A stretch of DNA of 64,000 nucleotides. Origin: Prostheceraeus crozeri. Taxonomy: Eukaryota; Platyhelminthes; Polycladida; Euryleptidae. Of this stretch, positions 8,818 to 17,725 are shown one piece after another; position 1 is the first letter of the stretch; the number at the start of each line of letters is the position of its first letter. The stretch covers positions 56,001 to 120,000 of the forward strand of contig CAJQUW010010397.1 of assembly GCA_907163375.1 (NCBI GenBank). The letters run 5' to 3'. The position numbers and the translations under genes were made by a program. The notes beneath the pieces were generated by a model. It worked only from the letters and a program-made list of their open reading frames with translations. It did not search any database and was not told the DNA's origin.

Positions 8818-9488
8818 GTTCTTATTCTCGCATGATTGTTATTCCTCAGGATGAATATGTACAATTGACTGCCATGCAGCAAGTAAAGCAACCTCTTGCA
8901 AATCAAATGTATAGGAAAGAAATAGATTATCAGCAAAATGTTCACATCAAAGATCCACATCGTGCTGTATTATTACAATCGGAAACTGTTGAGCAATTGA
9001 AAAACTTGAAGAATAAGATGCGTGACTCTGTATCGACTGCTACACCTTTAGCATCTCGCGCACATGCCATATCTCTTTTCAACAGTATTGAACCCCATCT
9101 CAATGTAAATAATAGAGCAGAAATCATTACAGATGAAAATAAAGTGATTGATGCTTCACGTTATGAAGACTTGATTCAGTATGCGACACGTAGAAAGCGC
9201 CGTCAGGGCTATGTTCCACCTGGTTGGACATACTTTCTTAAACTATTGAAAAAGCATAATGTGCCAAAATTTGCTTTGAATAATGAGACATTGAAAGAAC
9301 TTGATTCAACAGTGGCTACTGCTCCAATGCTTCAGACGATGAAAATGCCAACAAATTGGTTTAAGACGTCACCTGCTACATCCCCTCTCACACTCACTAA
9401 GCAAACAAGAGGAAGAACTCGACGTAGATCTACATCGCCACTAAAACTAGTAAAAGGAAAACGTAAAACAGCTCCTCCCAGGAAATAA
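8814..9488 (+). CDS. Unknown virion-associated-type protein with basic tail (left arm)
   Basis: A 224-residue protein that starts inside the ATPase stop (ATGA overlap). Residues 1-110 are predicted helical and hydrophilic. A conserved-looking block around 138-160 reads GYVPPGWTYFLKLLKKHNVP, and the last ~35 residues are very basic and Ser/Thr-rich (RGRTRRRSTSP, KGKRKTAPPRK), suggesting DNA binding or nuclear localisation. Proteins with a PxGW...F...LKK..NVP block sit next to the ATPase in related invertebrate elements. I cannot assign a function. The right-arm copy has a substitution in the stop codon that adds six residues. Confidence 0.62.
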   Translation: MSSYSRMIVIPQDEYVQLTAMQQVKQPLANQMYRKEIDYQQNVHIKDPHRAVLLQSETVEQLKNLKNKMRDSVSTATPLASRAHAISLFNSIEPHLNVNNRAEIITDENKVIDASRYEDLIQYATRRKRRQGYVPPGWTYFLKLLKKHNVPKFALNNETLKELDSTVATAPMLQTMKMPTNWFKTSPATSPLTLTKQTRGRTRRRSTSPLKLVKGKRKTAPPRK

Positions 9489-9507
9489 TTGTTCTCAGAC
9501 TATTAAT

Positions 9508-9723
9508 ATGAAGCAGATGTGTTGCTTGCCATGTAATGAGCCGCCAGAGGTGAATGTCGTTGTCACTTGCACTTGCTGCGCCAGCTCTCATAATGAAACC
9601 CCTAAGCAATGTGAAAACGATCGCAAAACCGCTAAAGCTAAATGCTGCAGTTGTTGTAAATGTAGAAAGGCAAGAAAACAAAAAGATGAGAAGGAGGAAA
9701 AAGAGTCAGTCGTCATCGACTGA
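9508..9723 (+). CDS. Cys-rich small protein overlapping the integrase start (left arm)
   Basis: A 71-residue frame from ATG 9508 with 13 Cys, many paired (MKQMCCLPC, CTCCASS, CCSCCKCRK), then an acidic/Lys-rich tail (KDEKEEKESVVID). This looks like a metal-binding peptide. It lies 19 bp after the previous gene and overlaps the likely integrase start (ATG 9686) in another frame by 38 bp. It is identical in the right arm. No family is recognised. Its placement between two credible genes, Cys density and own ATG make it a plausible real gene. Confidence 0.45.
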   Translation: MKQMCCLPCNEPPEVNVVVTCTCCASSHNETPKQCENDRKTAKAKCCSCCKCRKARKQKDEKEEKESVVID

Positions 9724-10774
9724 ACGTTTGAAGTCAATCTATTATGATGTAAAACATCCGGCAGGATTTGCATCTATCAAGAAATTATCAAAAGCGAGTG
9801 GTCTTCCACAATCACAAGTGAAACGATGGTTAAAGGGTCAGGCTACCTATACACTCCACAAACAAGCGAAAAAGAAGTACCGCACCCTCCATTATATTGT
9901 TCATGACATCGATGAACAGTGGCAAGCAGATTTGTGCGATGTCGCCTCCATTTCAAAACATAACTCGGGCAATAATTTTATTTTAACCGTCATTGATATT
10001 TTCTCGCGTTATGCGTGGGCTCAACCTTTAAAAACTAAAGAAGGGAAAGGAGTAGCAAAAGCATTCCAAACAATTTTTCGAGAAGGTCGGATTCCAAAAA
10101 GAATTCAGAGTGATCAAGGAAAAGAGTTTGAAAATCAGCATGTGAGAAGATTATTTGAGAGGCATGATATTCAGTTGTTTAGTGTAAAGAGTGCTTATAA
10201 AGCTGCACTCGTTGAACGTTTTAATCGCACATTAAAAAATCGCTTGTGGAGACATTTTATTGCCAACTTGACACAAAATTGGACAAAGGTTCTACAAGAT
10301 ACACTCCATGCCTACAATCACTCTATCCATCGTTCTATTGGACTCAGACCAGTAGATGTAAATGCTGACAATGTAGATAAAGTGCGCGAATCATTCCAAC
10401 GTAAACGCACTCATGTGAAAAGTGATGTGAAAATTGGCGATAAAGTTCGTATCTCAAAAGTGAAAAGTGTTTTTGCTAAAGGGTACCTTCCGAATTGGAC
10501 AGAGGAGGTATTTACAGTATCAAGGATTAATCAAAAAGACTCTCCGACCACCTACAAGTTGAAAGATTACGATAATGAAGAAATTGAGGGTAGCTTTTAC
10601 CGCGATGAGATTGAGGTAGTCACTGAAAGTGAAACATATTTGGTAGAGAAAATCATTCGATGTAAAAAACGGCAAGGTGAAGAATGGTGTCTTGTTAAAT
10701 GGACTGGTTATCCTTCAAGTATGAACTCTTGGATGCGTCGTGCCGACATCTTTCATCTAAGTGATCGACAGTGA
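9686..10774 (+). CDS. Retroviral-type integrase with C-terminal chromodomain (left arm, intact)
   Basis: From ATG 9686 the product is 362 residues; the frame is open back to 9554, but that part overlaps the Cys-rich ORF. It belongs to the F54H12.3-type integrases of Mavericks and relatives. Residues 10-65 form a conserved N-terminal region (ERLKSIYYD, HPAGFAS, YTLHKQAKKKY). The rve core has catalytic Asp82 (QADLCD), Asp143 (QSDQGKEF) and Glu177 (ALVERFNRTLKNRL). Residues ~215-300 form an SH3-like/linker region, and residues ~308-350 are a chromodomain (VEKIIRCKKRQ...WCLVKWTGYPSSMNSW). It joins element ends to chromosomal DNA and produces 6 bp duplications, as seen at this insertion. The chromodomain probably directs it to marked chromatin. 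Confidence 0.93.
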   Translation: MRRRKKSQSSSTERLKSIYYDVKHPAGFASIKKLSKASGLPQSQVKRWLKGQATYTLHKQAKKKYRTLHYIVHDIDEQWQADLCDVASISKHNSGNNFILTVIDIFSRYAWAQPLKTKEGKGVAKAFQTIFREGRIPKRIQSDQGKEFENQHVRRLFERHDIQLFSVKSAYKAALVERFNRTLKNRLWRHFIANLTQNWTKVLQDTLHAYNHSIHRSIGLRPVDVNADNVDKVRESFQRKRTHVKSDVKIGDKVRISKVKSVFAKGYLPNWTEEVFTVSRINQKDSPTTYKLKDYDNEEIEGSFYRDEIEVVTESETYLVEKIIRCKKRQGEEWCLVKWTGYPSSMNSWMRRADIFHLSDRQ

Positions 10775-10815
10775 TTCATGCAAAGTTGTAACTAACAATG
10801 TTTAGGGTTTGAGCT

Positions 10816-11271
10816 ATGAATCCAACTGCCTCATTTTATTCACGACCCTCCTATGTAAGTGGTGGAGGACAAATTTACATCGGCGCTCGCCGTCAACGTG
10901 GAGGTAGCATACTTGGTGCACTGAAATCTGTTGTAGCACCTCTCATATCTAATGTCGGTAGATCTTTAAAACGAAATGTTTTAAGTAATGCCGTTGGCTT
11001 TGCTGGTGATGTTGCTAGTGATCTTTCCAGAGGTAGAAGTTTTAAGAGCAGTTTGTTGAATCGTGGGAAGGAACGCGGTTTAAAAACATTGAAGCAGACT
11101 TTCGCTGGTGTTACTCAAGGAAAGAAATCACCTAAACGAATGAATAAAGGAAGGAGGAAACATCGCGGAGCTGGTAAGGTGCGATCTTCAGTCAAAAGGC
11201 ATTCACGCAAACGTCGTAGAGGCTCTAATCATTCATCAGGTGCTAAACGACGACGCTGCTATAACTTCTAA
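10816..11271 (+). CDS. Basic minor-capsid-like protein with amphipathic segment (left arm)
   Basis: A 151-residue protein ending 2 bp before the capsid gene. The N-terminus (MNPTASFYSRPSYVSGGGQ) leads to a GGSILGALKSVVAPLI stretch that can form an amphipathic helix. A region with Arg/Lys and small residues follows (SDLSRGRSFKSSLLNRG), and the last ~45 residues are extremely basic (KRHSRKRRRGS..., KRRRCYNF). The order of Gly-led amphipathic segment then basic tail, directly upstream of the capsid gene, resembles adenovirus-lineage minor capsid/core proteins (pVI/pX-like) that bind membrane or DNA. The assignment rests on composition and context. It is identical in the right arm. Confidence 0.68.
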   Translation: MNPTASFYSRPSYVSGGGQIYIGARRQRGGSILGALKSVVAPLISNVGRSLKRNVLSNAVGFAGDVASDLSRGRSFKSSLLNRGKERGLKTLKQTFAGVTQGKKSPKRMNKGRRKHRGAGKVRSSVKRHSRKRRRGSNHSSGAKRRRCYNF

Positions 11272-11273
11272 TC

Positions 11274-12587
11274 ATGGAGTGTAAAACTTCCGGTTTTTGT
11301 TTGTTCGATCAACAAGCCATACAGACAGATATTCTTAGTTCAAGTATTGTAGATTATCATCCTCGAACAGCTGAGAATGCTGGCCCCATTGAATTTGTTA
11401 TTCCTGGTGGTAGTGATGACTACATAGATTTGAGTTATGCGATGCTTGATTTGAGGTTTAGAATTCAGCAAGCAGATGGAACTGCTATTGACGATGCACA
11501 TAAAGTTGGACTGAACAATTTACCATTGACTACATTACTTCGCGATGTTTCTCTAACGATTGGAGAGCAGCAGGTGGAAGGTGGTCAAAGTGATTATCCC
11601 TATAAATCATATTTCAATCATGTATCACAGTTTCATCCTGCAGCACAAAAAAGTCATATGGAAGCCATGGGATGGTACAGAGATGAAGCAGGAAAATTTG
11701 ATGTTGAAACAAACAGTGGCTTTGTAAAGCGATCTGCTATGATTAAAGATAGTAGAGTATGTCAGCTATATGTTCCGCTGAATTTAGACTTCTTTAGACA
11801 GTCAAAGTTTTTACTCTGTAGCACCAGCATGCGACTCAAGCTGACATTGAATAAGCCTGAATTTGCGCTGAATGCATTTGCTAAAGTTGACAATTTTAGA
11901 ATTCATGTGGAAGATATTGCACTTTACATTCGTCGAGTAGTACCGAATCCAAGTGTCATTAGAGGGCATGCTGAAGGCCTTAACCGCCAAAATGCCATTT
12001 ACCCCGTTCAGCATACAAAGCTTCTCACCTTTACAATTCCGAAAGATCAAAAGAGTTTCATGAAAGATGATGGCCTCTTTCCATCGGAAGCACCGAAGCT
12101 CCTCATGGTGGCAATGGTTGAAAATGATGCATTTAATGGTAATATAAAGAAGAATCCTTTCAATTTTAAACACAATCAGTTAAGTGAAATTGCTTTACGT
12201 GTGAATGGTGTGAGTCATCCTGGTCCACCCTACAAACCAGATTTTGCTTCGGATCAATTTATGCGCAGTTATGTTGATTTTATGGATGTCTTTGGCTTTT
12301 ACAATACAGATGACACCAACGGACTGACTATGAAAGAGTTTAAGAGTGGATATACTATTTATGCATTTGATTTGACTGCTGACAGCGATATTAGTTCACC
12401 CTATCGTCAAGCGAACGTGCCTCATAATATTCGTTTGGATTTGACGTTCAAAAGAACACTACCTGAGACGATCAATGTATTAATTTATGCAGTCTTCGAT
12501 TCAAATATTGAAATTACAAAGTATCGAGTGAATAGACATTATCGAAAGATTTCAACGTCGCTTCGTCTGCATTACGCTGCACTTTAG
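11274..12587 (+). CDS. F54H12.2-like predicted major capsid protein, C-terminus altered by the palindrome (left arm)
   Basis: The 437-residue frame matches the F54H12.2-like family that accompanies F54H12.3-type integrases in invertebrate virus-like elements. Diagnostic blocks are IEFVIPGGSDDYIDLS (N-terminal), YPYKSYFNHV, the VENDAFNGN...KNPFNFKH stretch, GYTIYAFDLT, and NVLIYAVFDSNIEITKYR near the end. All-beta predicted structure and position after a minor-capsid-like gene suggest a double jelly-roll major capsid protein; that fold is inferred, not seen. The arm boundary at 12526 cuts the gene just after ITKYR, and the last ~20 residues come from spacer sequence read on the wrong strand. 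It has one Asp more than the right copy (KDDGLF versus KDGLF). Confidence 0.85.
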   Translation: MECKTSGFCLFDQQAIQTDILSSSIVDYHPRTAENAGPIEFVIPGGSDDYIDLSYAMLDLRFRIQQADGTAIDDAHKVGLNNLPLTTLLRDVSLTIGEQQVEGGQSDYPYKSYFNHVSQFHPAAQKSHMEAMGWYRDEAGKFDVETNSGFVKRSAMIKDSRVCQLYVPLNLDFFRQSKFLLCSTSMRLKLTLNKPEFALNAFAKVDNFRIHVEDIALYIRRVVPNPSVIRGHAEGLNRQNAIYPVQHTKLLTFTIPKDQKSFMKDDGLFPSEAPKLLMVAMVENDAFNGNIKKNPFNFKHNQLSEIALRVNGVSHPGPPYKPDFASDQFMRSYVDFMDVFGFYNTDDTNGLTMKEFKSGYTIYAFDLTADSDISSPYRQANVPHNIRLDLTFKRTLPETINVLIYAVFDSNIEITKYRVNRHYRKISTSLRLHYAAL

Positions 12588-12618
12588 TCTTAATATCGTC
12601 AGCAGTCAACCAACTCAT
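12514..12618 (-). pseudogene. Start of the gene downstream of the capsid, cut by the fold-back
   Basis: From ATG 12618 on the minus strand about 30 codons (MSWLTADDIKTKVQRN...) are native before the fold-back junction at 12527; four more codons and a stop then come from the inverted capsid sequence. The close spacing to the capsid stop (11 bp) matches the compact gene layout elsewhere in the element. The product is unknown. It shows that the parental genome had at least one further gene here. Confidence 0.65.
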
Positions 12619-12645
12619 TAATGATTATACTAAAGAATCACGTCA
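12527..12645. other. Asymmetric centre of the palindrome
   Basis: This 119 bp is single-copy. On the minus strand it continues the right arm: the last codons and stop of the capsid gene, 11 bp of AT-rich sequence, then the start of the next ORF until the sequence folds back at 12526. On the plus strand it adds foreign codons to the left capsid gene. This shows which arm is original. Confidence 0.85.
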
Positions 12646-13895
12646 CGATACTTTGTAATTTCAATATTTGAATCGAAGACTGCATAAATTAATACATTGA
12701 TCGTCTCAGGTAGTGTTCTTTTGAACGTCAAATCCAAACGAATATTATGAGGCACGTTCGCTTGACGATAGGGTGCACTAATATCGCTGTCAGCAGTCAA
12801 ATCAAATGCATAAATAGTATATCCACTCTTAAACTCTTTCATAGTCAGTCCGTTGGTGTCATCCGTATTGTAAAAGCCAAAGACATCCATAAAATCAACA
12901 TAACTGCGCATAAATTGATCCGAAGCAAAATCTGGTTTGTAGGGTGGACCAGGATGACTCACACCATTTACACGTAAAGCAATTTCACTTAACTGATTGT
13001 GTTTAAAATTGAAAGGATTCTTCTTTATATTACCATTAAATGCATCATTTTCAACCATTGCCACCATGAGGAGCTTCGGTGCTTCCGATGGAAAGAGGCC
13101 ATCTTTCATGAAACTCTTTTGATCTTTCGGAATTGTAAAGGTGAGAAGCTTTGTATGCTGAACGGGGTAAATGGCATTTTGGCGGTTAAGGCCTTCAGCA
13201 TGCCCTCTAATGACACTTGGATTCGGTACTACTCGACGAATGTAAAGTGCAATATCTTCCACATGAATTCTAAAATTGTCAACTTTAGCAAATGCATTCA
13301 GCGCAAATTCAGGCTTATTCAATGTCAGCTTGAGTCGCATGCTGGTATTACAGAGTAAAAACTTTGACTGTCTAAAGAAGTCTAAATTCAGCGGAACATA
13401 TAGCTGACATACTCTACTATCTTTAATCATAGCAGATCGCTTTACAAAGCCACTGTTTGTTTCAACATCAAATTTTCCTGCTTCATCTCTGTACCATCCC
13501 ATGGCTTCCATATGACTTTTTTGTGCTGCAGGATGAAACTGTGATACATGATTGAAATATGATTTATAGGGATAATCACTTTGACCACCTTCCACCTGCT
13601 GCTCTCCAATCGTTAGAGAAACATCGCGAAGTAATGTAGTCAATGGTAAATTGTTCAGTCCAACTTTATGTGCATCGTCAATAGCAGTTCCATCTGCTTG
13701 CTGAATTCTAAACCTCAAATCAAGCATCGCATAACTCAAATCTATGTAGTCATCACTACCACCAGGAATAACAAATTCAATGGGGCCAGCATTCTCAGCT
13801 GTTCGAGGATGATAATCTACAATACTTGAACTAAGAATATCTGTCTGTATGGCTTGTTGATCGAACAAACAAAAACCGGAAGTTTTACACTCCAT
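12630..13895 (-). CDS. F54H12.2-like predicted major capsid protein, natural C-terminus (right arm)
   Basis: A 421-residue intact copy of the capsid gene. It ends ITKYRDVIL followed by TAG, and the family's usual C-terminus is short after this point, so this is the native end. Only a few residues differ from the left copy (LLCNTS versus LLCSTS, SDISAPYR versus SDISSPYR, one Asp fewer). The next gene's ATG follows 11 bp after the stop on the minus strand. Confidence 0.86.
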   Translation of the reverse strand: MECKTSGFCLFDQQAIQTDILSSSIVDYHPRTAENAGPIEFVIPGGSDDYIDLSYAMLDLRFRIQQADGTAIDDAHKVGLNNLPLTTLLRDVSLTIGEQQVEGGQSDYPYKSYFNHVSQFHPAAQKSHMEAMGWYRDEAGKFDVETNSGFVKRSAMIKDSRVCQLYVPLNLDFFRQSKFLLCNTSMRLKLTLNKPEFALNAFAKVDNFRIHVEDIALYIRRVVPNPSVIRGHAEGLNRQNAIYPVQHTKLLTFTIPKDQKSFMKDGLFPSEAPKLLMVAMVENDAFNGNIKKNPFNFKHNQLSEIALRVNGVSHPGPPYKPDFASDQFMRSYVDFMDVFGFYNTDDTNGLTMKEFKSGYTIYAFDLTADSDISAPYRQANVPHNIRLDLTFKRTLPETINVLIYAVFDSNIEITKYRDVIL

Positions 13896-13897
13896 GA

Positions 13898-14353
13898 TTA
13901 GAAGTTATAGCAGCGTCGTCGTTTAGCACCTGATGAATGATTAGAGCCTCTACGACGTTTGCGTGAATGCCTTTTGACTGAAGATCGCACCTTACCAGCT
14001 CCGCGATGTTTCCTCCTTCCTTTATTCATTCGTTTAGGTGATTTCTTTCCTTGAGTAACACCAGCAAAGGTCTGCTTCAATGTTTTTAAACCGCGTTCCT
14101 TCCCACGATTCAACAAACTGCTCTTAAAACTTCTACCTCTGGAAAGATCACTAGCAACATCACCAGCAAAGCCAACGGCATTACTTAAAACATTTCGTTT
14201 TAAAGATCTACCGACATTAGATATGAGAGGTGCTACAACAGATTTCAGTGCACCAAGTATGCTACCTCCACGTTGACGGCGAGCGCCGATGTAAATTTGT
14301 CCTCCACCACTTACATAGGAGGGTCGTGAATAAAATGAGGCAGTTGGATTCAT
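13898..14353 (-). CDS. Basic minor-capsid-like protein (right arm)
   Basis: Inverted copy of 10816-11271, same 151 residues, again ending 2 bp before the capsid gene. Confidence 0.68.
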   Translation of the reverse strand: MNPTASFYSRPSYVSGGGQIYIGARRQRGGSILGALKSVVAPLISNVGRSLKRNVLSNAVGFAGDVASDLSRGRSFKSSLLNRGKERGLKTLKQTFAGVTQGKKSPKRMNKGRRKHRGAGKVRSSVKRHSRKRRRGSNHSSGAKRRRCYNF

Positions 14354-14394
14354 AGCTCAAACCCTAAACATTGTTAGTTACAACTTTGCATGAA

Positions 14395-15483
14395 TCACTG
14401 TCGATCACTTAGATGAAAGATGTCGGCACGACGCATCCAAGAGTTCATACTTGAAGGATAACCAGTCCATTTAACAAGACACCATTCTTCACCTTGCCGT
14501 TTTTTACATCGAATGATTTTCTCTACCAAATATGTTTCACTTTCAGTGACTACCTCAATCTCATCGCGGTAAAAGCTACCCTCAATTTCTTCATTATCGT
14601 AATCTTTCAACTTGTAGGTGGTCGGAGAGTCTTTTTGATTAATCCTTGATACTGTAAATACCTCCTCTGTCCAATTCGGAAGGTACCCTTTAGCAAAAAC
14701 ACTTTTCACTTTTGAGATACGAACTTTATCGCCAATTTTCACATCACTTTTCACATGAGTGCGTTTACGTTGGAATGATTCGCGCACTTTATCTACATTG
14801 TCAGCATTTACATCTACTGGTCTGAGTCCAATAGAACGATGGATAGAGTGATTGTAGGCATGGAGTGTATCTTGTAGAACCTTTGTCCAATTTTGTGTCA
14901 AGTTGGCAATAAAATGTCGCCACAAGCGATTTTTTAATGTGCGATTAAAACGTTCAACGAGTGCAGCTTTATAAGCACTCTTTACACTAAACAACTCAAT
15001 GTCATGCCTCTCAAATAATCTTCTCACATGCTGATTTTCAAACTCTTTTCTTTGATCACTCTGAATTCTTTTTGGAATCCGACCTTCTCGAAAAAATTGT
15101 TTGGAATGCTTTTGCTACTCCTTTCCCTTCTTTAGTTTTTAAAGGTTGAGCCCACGCATAACGCGAGAAAATATCAATGACGGTTAAAATAAAATTATTG
15201 CCCGAGTTATGTTTTGAAATGGAGGCGACATCGCACAAATCTGCTTGCCCTTTTCATCGATGTCATGAACAATATAATGGCGGGTGCGGTACTTCTTTTT
15301 CGCTTGTTTGTGGAGTGTATAGGTAGCCTGACCCTTTAACCATCGTTTCACTTGTGATTGTGGAAGACCACTCGCTTTTGATAATTTCTTGATAGATGCA
15401 AATCCTGCCGGATGTTTTACATCATAATAGATTGACTTCAAACGTTCAGTCGATGACGACTGACTCTTTTTCCTCCTTCTCAT
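14395..15483 (-). pseudogene. Integrase with chromodomain, two frameshifts (right arm)
   Basis: Inverted counterpart of 9686-10774, broken into three frames. A 1 bp loss near 15250 disrupts the frame just before the first catalytic Asp, and a 1 bp gain in a T run near 15095 disrupts it again before the second. The remaining C-terminal part (14395-15027) retains Glu and the chromodomain. It also has Arg for Gly in the SDQGKEF motif. The copy is inactive. Confidence 0.9.
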
Positions 15484-15661
15484 CTTTTTGTTTTCTTGCC
15501 TTTCTACATTTACAACAACTGCAGCATTTAGCTTTAGCGGTTTTGCGATCGTTTTCACATTGCTTAGGGGTTTCATTATGAGAGCTGGCGCAGCAAGTGC
15601 AAGTGACAACGACATTCACCTCTGGCGGCTCATTACATGGCAAGCAACACATCTGCTTCAT
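15446..15661 (-). CDS. Cys-rich small protein (right arm)
   Basis: Inverted copy of 9508-9723, same 71 residues, still open although the overlapping integrase gene is frameshifted here. Confidence 0.44.
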   Translation of the reverse strand: MKQMCCLPCNEPPEVNVVVTCTCCASSHNETPKQCENDRKTAKAKCCSCCKCRKARKQKDEKEEKESVVID

Positions 15662-15662
15662 A

Positions 15663-16355
15663 TTAATAGTCTGAGAACAAGTATTTCCTGGGAGGAGCTG
15701 TTTTACGTTTTCCTTTTACTAGTTTTAGTGGCGATGTAGATCTACGTCGAGTTCTTCCTCTTGTTTGCTTAGTGAGTGTGAGAGGGGATGTAGCAGGTGA
15801 CGTCTTAAACCAATTTGTTGGCATTTTCATCGTCTGAAGCATTGGAGCAGTAGCCACTGTTGAATCAAGTTCTTTCAATGTCTCATTATTCAAAGCAAAT
15901 TTTGGCACATTATGCTTTTTCAATAGTTTAAGAAAGTATGTCCAACCAGGTGGAACATAGCCCTGACGGCGCTTTCTACGTGTCGCATACTGAATCAAGT
16001 CTTCATAACGTGAAGCATCAATCACTTTATTTTCATCTGTAATGATTTCTGCTCTATTATTTACATTGAGATGGGGTTCAATACTGTTGAAAAGAGATAT
16101 GGCATGTGCGCGAGATGCTAAAGGTGTAGCAGTCGATACAGAGTCACGCATCTTATTCTTCAAGTTTTTCAATTGCTCAACAGTTTCCGATTGTAATAAT
16201 ACAGCACGATGTGGATCTTTGATGTGAACATTTTGCTGATAATCTATTTCTTTCCTATACATTTGATTTGCAAGAGGTTGCTTTACTTGCTGCATGGCAG
16301 TCAATTGTACATATTCATCCTGAGGAATAACAATCATGCGAGAATAAGAACTCAT
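15663..16355 (-). CDS. Unknown virion-associated-type protein with basic tail (right arm)
   Basis: Inverted copy of 8814-9488. The stop (TAA in the left arm) reads TAC here, extending the product to 230 residues ending YLFSDY, up to two bases before the next ORF's start. Otherwise the frame matches. Confidence 0.62.
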   Translation of the reverse strand: MSSYSRMIVIPQDEYVQLTAMQQVKQPLANQMYRKEIDYQQNVHIKDPHRAVLLQSETVEQLKNLKNKMRDSVSTATPLASRAHAISLFNSIEPHLNVNNRAEIITDENKVIDASRYEDLIQYATRRKRRQGYVPPGWTYFLKLLKKHNVPKFALNNETLKELDSTVATAPMLQTMKMPTNWFKTSPATSPLTLTKQTRGRTRRRSTSPLKLVKGKRKTAPPRKYLFSDY

Positions 16356-16969
16356 AGTTTGTAGATAATCATGGGAGTTTTCAAAATATCACTTCGAAAT
16401 CTAAATTCTTCCGGACACTCTTGCGTAAAGTCAATGAATAAGTAACCGTATGGTTTTTCAGTAGCTGCTTGAAAAATTTCAATTAAGGCTTTTGATCCTC
16501 TGGGTGCAACTTGTCGCGCTAAAATTTCAAATTGACTTTTATCTCGCGGATTCTTGAAAATAGCATAATAGTGTGTATTCAGGTTTCGTGTACGAGCTTC
16601 TTTTCCATCAGGAAACAAATTTTGTGTGATATAGATGATAAAGCACCTTTTATGATGTGCTGCGCGAGTGAACATATCTGTAACATCTTTTGAATTCTTA
16701 CTTTCTTTTAATAAATCATCCAATACAACAACATCATTAAACTGAAGTTTATTCACTGCAATAATTCCTTCATGTCGAATAAAGTTGCGATTTTGCAATT
16801 CCTGAAACAATGACGGTTGATAAATACCATAACACCAAATCACTCGATTGATAGGTTCCTTAAACAACTCCCTTCTTTTATCCAATAAATTCAGCGTGAA
16901 AACAGTTTTACCTGCATGAGATGGACCTGATACAGTCAGAACTTTATCACATTGAAGTCTGAAATCCAT
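16352..16969 (-). CDS. P-loop packaging-type ATPase (right arm)
   Basis: Inverted copy of 8200-8817, intact, with GPSHAGKT and VVVLDD retained. Substitutions relative to the left arm include Cys to Trp before CYGIY, Ser to Asn in LQNRNF, and AVNKLQF for AVDKLQS. The ATGA overlap with the next gene is conserved. Confidence 0.82.
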   Translation of the reverse strand: MDFRLQCDKVLTVSGPSHAGKTVFTLNLLDKRRELFKEPINRVIWCYGIYQPSLFQELQNRNFIRHEGIIAVNKLQFNDVVVLDDLLKESKNSKDVTDMFTRAAHHKRCFIIYITQNLFPDGKEARTRNLNTHYYAIFKNPRDKSQFEILARQVAPRGSKALIEIFQAATEKPYGYLFIDFTQECPEEFRFRSDILKTPMIIYKL

Positions 16970-17000
16970 TTTATTACTTTGAGACTCAACATTTGCATAA

Positions 17001-17093
17001 TTAACGCTTAGAGCCAAAGATATTACCCAATAGGTTGCCCACGGCAGGAGCTATCATTGGAAGTATTGCTGAAAGGAAACCGCCCTTTTGTGT
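17001..17093 (-). other. pX-like hydrophobic peptide after the stop (right arm)
   Basis: Inverted copy of 8076-8168, with the same frame, the same separating stop and the same Gly-Gly-led hydrophobic segment. Confidence 0.5.
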
Positions 17094-17345
17094 TTAAGTT
17101 TTCCTCTTTCTTTGAAGGGTGACTTTAGGATTGGAGATGAAACGCAATTTCGTAGCATATCGCTTAAGTAACTTTCGTTGTTTTGGCGCTAATTTCTTCG
17201 TCCTCAACTTTCTGACATGAGAAATAATTTCACGAATGAATTTATCGTTGGCATGTCGTATAGCATTGTATCGCTGATTTGCTTTCATTCGTCGGAGAGC
17301 TTGAATGGCTGAAGAAAACTTTGAAGACTTTTTACGTTTCGCCAT
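17094..17345 (-). CDS. Small basic virion-type protein (right arm)
   Basis: Inverted copy, 83 residues, starting MAKRKKSSKF without the five-codon duplication of the left arm. The rest is the same, and it is followed in frame by the same hydrophobic segment. Confidence 0.68.
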   Translation of the reverse strand: MAKRKKSSKFSSAIQALRRMKANQRYNAIRHANDKFIREIISHVRKLRTKKLAPKQRKLLKRYATKLRFISNPKVTLQRKRKT

Positions 17346-17396
17346 TTTCCGTATTAGTCTTTGCTAAAACCTATCTTTACCACATTTGCATAGGTA

Positions 17397-17723
17397 CTAA
17401 CTATTGCGACATAAGTGATACTCGAAATGAGCAATGTCACAGTGGTTACATTTGCAAAGTTGAATGCAATTACGTATGAAACAGCGTTGACAAAAAGCGT
17501 GCTTACATCTCTTGAAGATGCGCTTTTCATTTCCATCCTTTCGCTTACATACATCACAACACATAGTTTCACCGTTACTGGTAACGTCTATAGCAAGTCT
17601 TTTTGAAGATATGAATTTGCTAGCCTTTTCTAAATAATAGACACATGTACAGAAGGAATATACTTCGAGAGTGAGCAGACATAGCTCGAAAACCAGTTGT
17701 GCTACAATCAAGTACCACTGCAT
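17397..17723 (-). CDS. Membrane-anchored RING-type zinc-finger protein (right arm)
   Basis: Inverted copy of 7431-7757 with the same hydrophobic N-terminus and Cys/His pattern. It differs by at least one residue near the end (FEYHLC versus FECHLC), which alters a Cys that may not be a ligand. Confidence 0.57.
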   Translation of the reverse strand: MQWYLIVAQLVFELCLLTLEVYSFCTCVYYLEKASKFISSKRLAIDVTSNGETMCCDVCKRKDGNEKRIFKRCKHAFCQRCFIRNCIQLCKCNHCDIAHFEYHLCRNS

Positions 17724-17725
17724 TT

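Larger units (their letters stand above)
4375..12526 (+). repeat. Left arm of the palindrome
   Basis: This 8.15 kb arm is nearly identical to the reverse complement of 12646-20864. Differences from the right arm include a longer G-rich minisatellite, a 15 bp in-frame tandem duplication at the start of the basic-protein gene (about 7809-7840), a ~0.3 kb deletion near 7365, an intact integrase gene, and one extra codon (Asp) in the capsid gene near 12068. Its end at 12526 interrupts the capsid gene a few codons before its natural stop. Confidence 0.93.

Noticed and set aside
9554..9685. Integrase N-terminal extension of 44 residues
   Set aside because: It overlaps the Cys-rich ORF, is Ala/Leu-rich and low-complexity in look, and the family's conserved region begins after ATG 9686.
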